Source: Anaerolineae bacterium
Lineage (GTDB): Bacteria > Chloroflexota > Anaerolineae > JAFGEY01
Direction of reading: 5' to 3'
NCBI GenBank assembly: GCA_016929775.1
Contig: JAFGIE010000045.1
Span: forward strand, 1-64,000
DNA length: 64,000 nucleotides
Part shown: positions 32,778 through 39,932 of the stretch, piece by piece
Position numbering within the stretch: position 1 is the stretch's first letter
How the letters are laid out: each line of letters starts with the position of its first letter
Notes under the pieces: generated by a model
Told to the model about the DNA's origin: nothing
The model's input: the letters and a program-made list of their open reading frames with translations, nothing else
Databases searched by the model: none
Program-made: the position numbers and the translations under genes

Positions 32778-33653
32778 ATGAGTCAAGGGAATCGCCGAGA
32801 TGACGCCCAGCCGCTTCCGGCAGTACTGAGCCGGATCCGGTCCAAGCTGCCTGTGCTCGCCGATGAGGAAAAGCTATTGGCCGAGTACATCCTTCTCAAC
32901 TACGATGTGGTGCCCAAGCTGTCGCTCGTGCAGCTTGCCGAGGAGGCGCAGGTCCACCCCAGCGCCGTGGTCCGCTTCTGCGATGACGTGGGCTGCGAGG
33001 GCTTTCACGCCCTACACACAGCCCTCGCCGAGATCGACTCGGTCGCCGCCAGCGTGTTCTTTGAGCAGGTCGACGGCTTCGATCTCGGTCACATCGCCCA
33101 GAGCGTGTTCGACGACATCAAGCGCATGCTCGACGAGACGCTCGCGTCGCTCGATATGGACGCCATGCAGCGCGCCGTCGACGCGATCCTGGCTGCGGAC
33201 GAGACCGTGATCCTCGGCATGGGGACCTCTGGCAGCACGGCGCAGGAATTCGTGTACCGTCTGCAGTGGATCGGGGTACGCTGCACCCAGCACGTCGACC
33301 CCCACCGTCAGTTGATGGCTGTGTCGCTGGTGGATGAGAAGGACCTCGTGATCGCCGTCTCCCATTCGGGGCGCACGACCAACGTCGTGGATGCGCTCAA
33401 GCTGGCGAAAGAGCGCGGGGCCAAGACCATGTGCATCACCGACTTTCCCCACTCGCCCCTGACTGAGTACGCGGACATTGTCCTCTGCGCGGTGCACATC
33501 GAGAACAGCCTGGGCGTAGAGATGGTCGCCACCCGCGCAGCGCACCTGGCGATCGTGGACGCGATCATGGTCGCCGTGGCCCTGCGCGACCGGGAACGCG
33601 CTCTGCAGAGCATCAAGAACAACGAACGCCTGGTCGTTCACTTGCGCTACTAG
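32778..33653 (+). CDS. MurR/RpiR family transcriptional regulator
   Basis: A 291-residue regulator. The N-terminal helix-turn-helix (about residues 15-90) contains SLVQLAEEAQVHPSAVVRFCDDVGCEGF, here quoted in part as VHPSAVVRFC, typical of RpiR. The C-terminal SIS domain (about 125-260) binds a phosphosugar and shows GMGTSGSTAQEFVYRLQWIG and AVSHSGRTTNVVDALKLAKE. Members control amino-sugar, muropeptide or inositol catabolism. The ATG at 32778 follows AAGGGGG. It is followed after 7 nt by the Clp-like ATPase gene, which is unusual; no sugar genes are adjacent. Confidence 0.9.
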   Translation: MSQGNRRDDAQPLPAVLSRIRSKLPVLADEEKLLAEYILLNYDVVPKLSLVQLAEEAQVHPSAVVRFCDDVGCEGFHALHTALAEIDSVAASVFFEQVDGFDLGHIAQSVFDDIKRMLDETLASLDMDAMQRAVDAILAADETVILGMGTSGSTAQEFVYRLQWIGVRCTQHVDPHRQLMAVSLVDEKDLVIAVSHSGRTTNVVDALKLAKERGAKTMCITDFPHSPLTEYADIVLCAVHIENSLGVEMVATRAAHLAIVDAIMVAVALRDRERALQSIKNNERLVVHLRY

Positions 33654-33660
33654 GACCCCA

Positions 33661-35862
33661 ATGGCAACACTCGACCCAAACATCCCGTCCCGCGAACTGA
33701 GCGATCTCCTCAACGACGCGGCAACCCTGTTGCACCTGCACGGGCAGCGCATCCTGACGCCCGAGATGCTCCTGCTGGCGATGATGCGCAGCCCGCGCTG
33801 TGCCGGTGCGCAGATCCTGGCGCGCTTTGCCGAGGGGCGTGGGGTGGACCTCGCCGAGTTGGAACGCGAGGTCGAGTCACAGGCGCGGATGCGACAGGGG
33901 CGCGACGCCGACTTTGCATTTACCGCGCAGAACGGGCGCCCGGTGCCGCTGTCAGACGAGATGGTCGTCGTCCTCGACGAGGGACGCACGATCGCCGAGG
34001 CCATGGGCGAGGTCTGGGTTGGCACCTCGCACGCCCTAGCATCGATGAGCCAGGCTGGCGTGTCCACGGCTGGTCTTCTCCAGCGCCGCGGGATCACGCC
34101 GACGGCGATGACCGAGATGCTCGCCGATCAGAGCCTCGCCCGCGCAGGGTCGACCGCTGACTGGGTGACCATGGCGCGCCAGGGCGAGATGCACCCGGTC
34201 TACTTTCGCGAAGCCTTGCTCAGCGAGCTCATGAACCTGCTCTCCCTCGCCGGCGAGCGGCACGTGCTCCTGGTCGGTCCGCCGGGAGTGGGCAAGCGTT
34301 CGCTGGTCTATGCCCTAGCGCTGCTGATCGCCGAGGGGCGTGGGCCTGACGGCATCAGCTCGGTGATCGCCGTCGCCGACGCTGCCTACGTCGACAACCC
34401 GGTCGCCGCGATCCGGGCTGGGCTGCGCAAGGCGCGCGGCGGCATCTTTCTCGTCCCCGACATCCATCGCTTCTATGGCGGCGTGGTCCACGCCGAGCTT
34501 CCCGAGGGCGCCAAACCCCTGCAGCGCGCCTTCTTCGAGGACGGTGTGACCCTGATCGGCACGACCACGCCCGAGATGTACGACACGCGGCTGCGCGGCG
34601 GCGCGGCGACCGGCGGGCAGGTCCGCGTCCTGCGCGTTCCTCCGACCGACGAGCGGGAAACGGTCGAGATCCTGCGCACGCTCCGTCCTAACCTGGAAGA
34701 CGAGTATGCGATCCAGATCGCCGACGCGAGCCTGCCCGTAGCAGCTTCTATGGCCCGACGCTACCTCCCAACGCGCCCCCTCCCGGGCGGGGCGGTACAG
34801 CTCTTGCACCGTGCCTGTGCCCTGGTGCGCATGAGCACGCAGGAGAACTTGGCCTTTCGCGCGCCGGTGTCGGGCGATGCCGTGCTCGACGCCGATGACG
34901 TGACGCTCACCCTGAGCCGCATGACCGGCATCCCGGTGACCCGTCTCGGCGCCGACGAACGGAGCCGTTACGCGCGCATGGTCGAGCACCTGCAGGAGCG
35001 GATCATCGGGCAGGACCAGGCTGTGCTCGCCCTGAGCCGTGCCGTCAAGACGGCGCGCGTGGGGCTCAAGGACCCGCGCCGCCCGATCGGCAGTTTTCTC
35101 TTCCTCGGGCCGACGGGCGTGGGCAAGAGCGAGCTCTCCAAGGCCCTGTCCGAGTTCCTGTTTGGCAGCGAGGATGCGCTGATCGCGATCGACATGAGCG
35201 AGTACATGGACGAGAGCTCGGTCAACCGCCTGATCGGCGCGCCGCCCGGCTACGTCGGCTACGAGGGTGGAGGACAGCTGACCGACCGTGTGCTCCAGTC
35301 GCCCTATGCCGTGATCCTGTTCGACGAGGTGGAAAAGGCCCACCCCCGTGTGCTGGACGTCTTGCTCCAGGTCATGGAAGAGGGGCGCTTGACCGATGGG
35401 AAGGGCCGCCAAGCGTCGTTTCGCGAGACGGTGGTTCTCATGACGAGCAATCTCGGCGCCGCCTACTTGGGCGATCCGGCGCTCGGCGAATCGGCGCGCG
35501 ATATGGCGATGCGCGAGGTCAAGTCGCATTTCCGGCCCGAGTTCCTCAACCGCCTGGACGACATTATCTTTTTCAATCGTCTGAGCGACGAGGACCTGTT
35601 CCAGATCATGGGCCTCCTGCTGAAGAAAGAGGGCGAACTCGCCGCCGGGCGAGGGCTGGAGCTGCAGGTCAGCGACGCCGCGCGGCGCTGGATGGTCGCG
35701 CAAAACGACCATCCCGAGTGGGGCGCGCGCCCCCTGCGCCGGATCTTGCAGCGCCACCTGCGCGAACCGCTGGCGGACTATTTACTGCGCGCCGACCCGC
35801 CGCCGGGCACCGTCGTGCGGGTCGACGTCGATCAGCAGCAGCTGACCTTTGTGACCGGGTAG
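33661..35862 (+). CDS. Clp/Hsp100-like AAA+ ATPase without middle domain
   Basis: A 733-residue two-ATPase-domain protein. An N-terminal Clp_N-like helical region (1-150) is followed by NBD1 with Walker A GPPGVGKRS (about 203) but a degenerate Walker B, FLVPDIH in place of the usual hhhhDEhH, so NBD1 probably binds but does not hydrolyse ATP. NBD2 is canonical, with GPTGVGKSE (about 482), VILFDEVEKAH (about 551) and PEFLNRLDD. There is no coiled-coil middle domain between them and no clear ClpP loop (VGF/IGF). This suggests a specialised remodeller rather than ClpB or ClpC. It is coupled to the RpiR regulator gene (7-nt gap) and convergent with the effector-like gene at 36020. Confidence 0.85.
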   Translation: MATLDPNIPSRELSDLLNDAATLLHLHGQRILTPEMLLLAMMRSPRCAGAQILARFAEGRGVDLAELEREVESQARMRQGRDADFAFTAQNGRPVPLSDEMVVVLDEGRTIAEAMGEVWVGTSHALASMSQAGVSTAGLLQRRGITPTAMTEMLADQSLARAGSTADWVTMARQGEMHPVYFREALLSELMNLLSLAGERHVLLVGPPGVGKRSLVYALALLIAEGRGPDGISSVIAVADAAYVDNPVAAIRAGLRKARGGIFLVPDIHRFYGGVVHAELPEGAKPLQRAFFEDGVTLIGTTTPEMYDTRLRGGAATGGQVRVLRVPPTDERETVEILRTLRPNLEDEYAIQIADASLPVAASMARRYLPTRPLPGGAVQLLHRACALVRMSTQENLAFRAPVSGDAVLDADDVTLTLSRMTGIPVTRLGADERSRYARMVEHLQERIIGQDQAVLALSRAVKTARVGLKDPRRPIGSFLFLGPTGVGKSELSKALSEFLFGSEDALIAIDMSEYMDESSVNRLIGAPPGYVGYEGGGQLTDRVLQSPYAVILFDEVEKAHPRVLDVLLQVMEEGRLTDGKGRQASFRETVVLMTSNLGAAYLGDPALGESARDMAMREVKSHFRPEFLNRLDDIIFFNRLSDEDLFQIMGLLLKKEGELAAGRGLELQVSDAARRWMVAQNDHPEWGARPLRRILQRHLREPLADYLLRADPPPGTVVRVDVDQQQLTFVTG

Positions 35863-35919
35863 GTGCTCGGTCAGCGCTTGGGCTGCAGCGCCGGAACGCT
35901 GGATGGGGTCTCTCTTGAG

Positions 35920-35950
35920 CCCGGCGCGGGTGTCTTGCGCCCGCGCCGGG
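35920..35950. terminator. GC-rich hairpin between convergent genes
   Basis: CCCGGCGCGGG (35920-35930) pairs with CCCGCGCCGGG (35940-35950) around a 9-nt loop. It lies in the 157-nt gap between convergent genes. No T-tract on either strand, so a terminator role is likely by position only. Confidence 0.45.
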
Positions 35951-36019
35951 TCGGCTTGCCTGCCTGGTACGTGGATCTGGGCCTCTCTGCCGGAGCGAGG
36001 TCGCTGGACCGGGCGCCGG

Positions 36020-37996
36020 CTATGACCCGGACAGGGAACCTCTGACGATCTGGTACGCGGTGCCAAAGCCGAGCTTGTTCGGGGGCGTCAGACCGCGGTT
36101 CTGTACCTTCTTGCTGCCCTTGGGCACTTCCCGGATCTCGTTCCCGTTTCCGTCCTCCCAGACCTTCTTCTTTGCGTTCCATTTGAAGGCTGTGGGCTCG
36201 CGCGAGCTCGCCAGCTCCGCGTCGCCCATGGATCCCAGCACGCCGTCGTACGGTTTCTGCGTCCCGCCCGCCGAGACCTGCAGCCAGGTGTGCGAGTTAG
36301 GCGCCTCCTTGCTGGTCCCGGTGAACAGGATCCGGCCCGTCTGGACGCCCTTAGCATCGTAGACCGTCCCCTCAAACGAGGTCGGGATCACGCCTCCCTT
36401 CTGCGATGCCATGGGCTTGGTCAGCAAGGCCTGTGGCTCGACGATCGGGAAGGTCTGCACGTTGTCCAGGCCCGGGTAGAGCTTGATCATCGTCTCCAGC
36501 AGCTTGACGATCGTGTCGCACTGCGTGCTCGGCTCGGTCGGCATCTGCTGACCGATCGCGCGCATAGCTTGCTCGCGCTTAGCAAGCCGTTTCGTGCGCT
36601 CCTTCGGATCCTCGCCCAGCATGATCTGGCTCGGCGCATCCAGGTCGCTGGCGGGATAGTAGCCGATCTGGATGTCCTGCTTGCTGATGAATGCCTTGAA
36701 TATCTCGTCCACGATCGTGACCGGGGGTGCGGACTGCATGCCCTTGACGGTCGCCTTGACGCGCTGCGTGGCTTTGAGCACGGGCATGCCCTTGGCAAAG
36801 TTTGTCCACGTCTTCCCGGCGCCCTCCAACGCTGTCACCATGCCTCTTGCCGTCACCAGCTGGTAGAGGTTGTTGAGGGCGCTCAGGTCGCCTGTGTCCT
36901 TGAGTGGCGCGAGGACCTTCTCGATAAAGGCGCGCGGCGCGTGCTGTACGAGCTTGGCAACCAAGGCGGGGCCGATTGTCCTGGCGGTGACCCACCGCCA
37001 GTCCAGAACGGTCTCGGCAAAGGCCAACCACTCCTGCTGGGCGCCCTTGTCCAGCGTGAGCGCGAGGCGCTCCACCATGAGCAGGTGCTGCAGCTGCTCC
37101 GTCTGGCCCTTGTCCCGCAGGTCGATCAGCACGTCTTTGATGAACTCCTTGGGATGGGCCCGCGGTTCCGCGACCTTGCCGGCGAACTTGGTCCACGTCT
37201 TCTTGTCCTTTTCCAGTTCGGTGACCATGCCCACCCGCGCGATCATGGCGTGCAGGGAGGTCAGGTCGCCCGCCTCGTGCAGCACCGCCAGGACGTTCTT
37301 GGTAAAGTCGCCGGGATTGTGCGCCGCCAGTTCCACCACCAGTTCGTCGGACAGCTGTGAGAGGAGGGGATGCCAGCGCACGATCGCCTTGGGCTTGACG
37401 ATCAGGTCGTAGAGGATCGGATTGCGCACTGCCGCCGGCGCGGTTGCGGCGCCCACCTTCCACGCCGTCGTGTTCCCCTCGTACTTCTCGAGCAAGTGCG
37501 CGAGCAGCGTCTTATAGTAGGTCGCGTCCAGCTCCTGCAGCCTGGTCGCCGCCGCCTGTGCGCCCGACAGCGAGTCGCCCTTCATCGCCTTCTCGAGCTT
37601 GGTGGTGTGCCACCACTTCTTGCTCAGCCATCTCACCGATGGCTTGTCGGTGCGCTGCAGCACGCCGGTATCCGGCGCGCGCTGCCGGTTGCCCTTGCCG
37701 GACGGGTCTCCTGCGAGGCGTTTGGCCTGGAGCGGCTCTTGAGCCTGGCTCAGGAGCGCTGACCCGGCGCGCCCCGCCTGGATCTGGGCTGTCACAGCCC
37801 GGTTTCCGGTCCAGCGCTGCAGGGCGAGCTGGTCGGCGGGCGCGGCCCTGGGTGGTTGGGCCATGGCGCGCTGGACGCTGAGCGCGAGCGCGTGGGCGGT
37901 GTTGGACAGTGAGGATTCGTCGACCGGGGAGTGCACGGTGTGGCGCCGCTGCGCCGGACGGTGCACTCGTGTGCGATGCTCTGCTGTGCCTGGCAC
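36020..37996 (-). CDS. Effector-like protein with GNRAV N-terminus and Cys/His/Asp C-terminal domain
   Basis: A 658-residue protein. Its N-terminal 120 residues are polar and disordered-looking and contain LALQRWTGNRAVTA (GNRAV at 64-68), the motif seen in many DUF4157-type proteins and cargo of extracellular contractile injection systems. The middle (about 150-440) is helical. The last 170 residues hold Cys 493 (STQCDTIVKLL), His 569 (NSHTWLQV) and Asp 584 (PYDGVLG), spaced like a transglutaminase or papain-type triad (inference). GTG start at 37996 with GGGAGG 5-6 nt upstream. Own extended -10 at 38104-38112. No injection-system structural genes lie in the window. I cannot assign a family with certainty. 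Confidence 0.6.
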   Translation of the reverse strand: MPGTAEHRTRVHRPAQRRHTVHSPVDESSLSNTAHALALSVQRAMAQPPRAAPADQLALQRWTGNRAVTAQIQAGRAGSALLSQAQEPLQAKRLAGDPSGKGNRQRAPDTGVLQRTDKPSVRWLSKKWWHTTKLEKAMKGDSLSGAQAAATRLQELDATYYKTLLAHLLEKYEGNTTAWKVGAATAPAAVRNPILYDLIVKPKAIVRWHPLLSQLSDELVVELAAHNPGDFTKNVLAVLHEAGDLTSLHAMIARVGMVTELEKDKKTWTKFAGKVAEPRAHPKEFIKDVLIDLRDKGQTEQLQHLLMVERLALTLDKGAQQEWLAFAETVLDWRWVTARTIGPALVAKLVQHAPRAFIEKVLAPLKDTGDLSALNNLYQLVTARGMVTALEGAGKTWTNFAKGMPVLKATQRVKATVKGMQSAPPVTIVDEIFKAFISKQDIQIGYYPASDLDAPSQIMLGEDPKERTKRLAKREQAMRAIGQQMPTEPSTQCDTIVKLLETMIKLYPGLDNVQTFPIVEPQALLTKPMASQKGGVIPTSFEGTVYDAKGVQTGRILFTGTSKEAPNSHTWLQVSAGGTQKPYDGVLGSMGDAELASSREPTAFKWNAKKKVWEDGNGNEIREVPKGSKKVQNRGLTPPNKLGFGTAYQIVRGSLSGS

Positions 37997-38103
37997 GCGT
38001 ACCTCCCTACTAGCTCTTCAACGTCGCGTTCGGCGAGTGCCGCGGCGACCCATCCCCAGGGCGCTCCTAGGTGGTCACAGGAGGTGCGTGAGCGCTTGAA
38101 CCT

Positions 38104-38112
38104 ATTATACCA
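38104..38112 (-). promoter_or_regulatory. Extended -10 of the effector-like gene
   Basis: Minus strand TGG-TATAAT (38112-38104), about 108 nt before the GTG start. The best -35 match, TTGCGC at 38134-38129, is 19 nt away. Confidence 0.45.
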
Positions 38113-38158
38113 CAGATCGGGGCACATAGCGCAACGGATCGACTGCTGGTGCGGGACG

Positions 38159-38193
38159 AAAAAAGTGCCAGACACTCCACAAGTGTCTGGCAC
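38159..38193 (-). terminator. Terminator of the tRNA-Lys gene
   Basis: On the minus strand GTGCCAGACACT (38193-38182) pairs perfectly with AGTGTCTGGCAC (38076 offset: bases 38076+, i.e. 38176-38165), followed by TTTTTT (38164-38159). It lies 9 nt after the tRNA end. Confidence 0.85.
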
Positions 38194-38201
38194 CTCGGGC
38201 C

Positions 38202-38277
38202 TGGTGAGCCGTACAGGATTCGAACCTGTGACTCCCTGCTTAAAAGGCAGGTGCTCTGCCAACTGAGCTAACGGCCC
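38202..38277 (-). tRNA. tRNA-Lys (anticodon TTT)
   Basis: A complete 76-nt cloverleaf on the minus strand with 3' CCA encoded. Acceptor arms GGGCCGT and ACGGCTC, D-arm GCTC-AGTTGGCA-GAGC, anticodon arm CCTGC-CTTTTAA-GCAGG with TTT at 38244-38242, T-arm ACAGG-TTCGAAT-CCTGT. Discriminator A, then CCA. It has its own near-consensus promoter and a terminator, so it is a monocistronic tRNA gene. Confidence 0.97.
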
Positions 38278-38290
38278 CTACAACGACCCC

Positions 38291-38319
38291 AGTATAGCAC
38301 GAAAGCCCCGTCCTGTCAA
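38291..38319 (-). promoter_or_regulatory. Promoter of tRNA-Lys
   Basis: Minus strand TTGACA (38319-38314), 17-nt spacer, TATACT (38296-38291) preceded by TGC. Near-consensus, as expected for a stable RNA. Confidence 0.85.
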
Positions 38320-38365
38320 CCCCCAACTGACAGGTTAGGGGCAAATTTTAAGGTTAATTAGGCAT

Positions 38366-39172
38366 CTATACTCTCTTATTTAGTCCTAATTCCTGCCTTT
38401 TCTTGTCCTTTAGGGGATATGTCGGATCGAGCCGCCGGATCTCGGCGCACAGGATCTGGAAGAGTCGGTCAGTGTGAAACCCGGCGCGTGCTCCGAGGCG
38501 CCTACCCTGCAGCCCCTCCGGCTCGTCGAGGTGTGCGCGGTAGAGGGGTAGGACGCGCACGATCACCGGTTGGGGCGCCCGCCGCGCGCGCTGCAGCCGT
38601 TGGAAGGCGGTCAGCGAGCCCTCGGTCTCCCAACTGCGGTCCAGCATCGAGGCGACGCGGTGCCCGCCCATGACGACGACTGGCATGATCGGCACGCGCG
38701 CCACCAGCGCAAAGCGCGCCGCGCCGCTCTTGAACGGGCCCAGCGTGACCCGGTCGTGTGGGTCGTCGGGATTGCCCAGGCGCGTGCCCTCCAGGGACGT
38801 CGCCAGCACGCCGTTCGGGCGCTTGAGCAGGGCGTGGATCGCGCGCACGAGGCGCGGCTCTGGGTGCTGCTGGTCGATGCAGATCACCCGGTCACCCGTC
38901 ACCACGCGCGGTAGGATGCGGTTCTCCGCCTTGGTGAGCCACACGGGCCACGCGCGTCCTGCGCGGCGAAAGCACTCGTCGATCGCGATCGAGTCGATCC
39001 AGCCCGTGTGGGGCGCGAATGCGCAGACCATGGCGCTTCTGCGCGGGATAAGCTTCTCGCTGCCAGCGGTGTCCAGGCGCACCGTGCCCAGCAGGTACGC
39101 CTCGAGTACGTGGGGAATGATCTGTCGCCAGCGGGGCGGCGGATACGATGGTGCGTTGGCGTGTCTGGTCAT
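38366..39172 (-). CDS. Lysophospholipid acyltransferase family protein (PlsC-like)
   Basis: A 268-residue acyltransferase of the PlsC/glycerolphosphate type. The catalytic HX4D motif is HTGWID, and the acyl-acceptor motif appears as EGTRLGN, close to the usual EGTRSR. A conserved PIMPVVVMGGH strand follows. It probably acylates lysophosphatidate or a related lipid at the membrane. The ATG at 39172 is preferred; the frame opens at 39229 without a ribosome site. The last 20 codons and the following 60 nt are much more AT-rich than the rest of the window. It ends shortly before the tRNA-Lys promoter. Confidence 0.82.
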   Translation of the reverse strand: MTRHANAPSYPPPRWRQIIPHVLEAYLLGTVRLDTAGSEKLIPRRSAMVCAFAPHTGWIDSIAIDECFRRAGRAWPVWLTKAENRILPRVVTGDRVICIDQQHPEPRLVRAIHALLKRPNGVLATSLEGTRLGNPDDPHDRVTLGPFKSGAARFALVARVPIMPVVVMGGHRVASMLDRSWETEGSLTAFQRLQRARRAPQPVIVRVLPLYRAHLDEPEGLQGRRLGARAGFHTDRLFQILCAEIRRLDPTYPLKDKKRQELGLNKRV

Positions 39173-39401
39173 GGGATTTGGCCTCGCATCTGGCGGCTCT
39201 ACAGTGTGTAACCCGCATGTGGCGGTCACGTGTCGCTGACGTGTTCAGTTTGCGTGGCGGTCCATTCCCTCGCGCGCCCTCCGCGTGCATTGCACGTGTG
39301 CGGCTGCGAACACCAGGGGTACGTCCTGTGATGCGCCAGGTCACTACCGGTTGTGTCCGCGCGGTGCGGCTGCAGCTCCCGCCCGCTAGATGACATAACA
39401 C

Positions 39402-39430
39402 TTGACTTTGCGCGCGAGCTGTTGTAGGAT
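39402..39430 (+). promoter_or_regulatory. Promoter of the FtsB-like gene
   Basis: TTGACT (39402-39407), 17-nt spacer, TAGGAT (39425-39430). Sits in the 292-nt gap from 39173 to 39464, which otherwise shows nothing clear. Confidence 0.65.
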
Positions 39431-39464
39431 CGAATCAGGTCGTTCGTTCACTGGGGGCAGCCTG

Positions 39465-39863
39465 ATGAAGCAGCACAAGAACCCACCCCTGATCTCAAGT
39501 ACGCAGTTCGTCGCCATCGTCATCCTGACGCTCTCGATCTTTCTGATCATCGACCTCGGGCGCCGGGCGACCGCCCAATACCACGTCTCGCAGGCGGAGC
39601 GGCGCCTCAAGCAAGAGATCAGCGACGCGCTGGACCTGCAGGCCCGGCTGATCGAGCAGCGCGACTATGTCGCCAGTGACGCCTACGTCGAGGAATGGGC
39701 GCGCGACAACGCGCACATGATCCGCCCCGGCGATCAACCGGTGATCCTGGTCACAACCGAAGCCCCCAGCCCGGCGCCGCGCAGCCTCGCGCCGCAGGAC
39801 CCCGCACCGGCGGACGATATCCCCAACTGGTACTACTGGTGGGAGCTCTTTTTCGCCGAGTAG
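39465..39863 (+). CDS. FtsB/DivIC-like septum-formation protein
   Basis: A 132-residue bitopic protein: short cytosolic N-terminus, one TM helix (about residues 14-32), then a coiled coil (about 38-65, AERRLKQEISDALDLQARLI) and a short conserved-looking YVEEWARDNAHMIRPGD segment, as in DivIC/FtsB proteins (typically EExARExLgmvkpgE). The C-terminus is Pro-rich and ends with WYYWWELFF. It probably takes part in the divisome by binding FtsL and FtsQ-like partners. ATG at 39465 after GGGGGCAG. Transcribed alone. Confidence 0.8.
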   Translation: MKQHKNPPLISSTQFVAIVILTLSIFLIIDLGRRATAQYHVSQAERRLKQEISDALDLQARLIEQRDYVASDAYVEEWARDNAHMIRPGDQPVILVTTEAPSPAPRSLAPQDPAPADDIPNWYYWWELFFAE

Positions 39864-39932
39864 GCGTGGGCGCGCCCAGCTACCATCCCGTGGATCCCGG
39901 CGTAGCGCCTCTCCGCTGTACTGCGCCCCGCG

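Noticed and set aside
38159..38193. Inverted repeat after tRNA-Lys as a mobile REP element or att site
   Set aside because: Position, perfect stem and T6 tract make it the tRNA terminator. No integrase gene is nearby.
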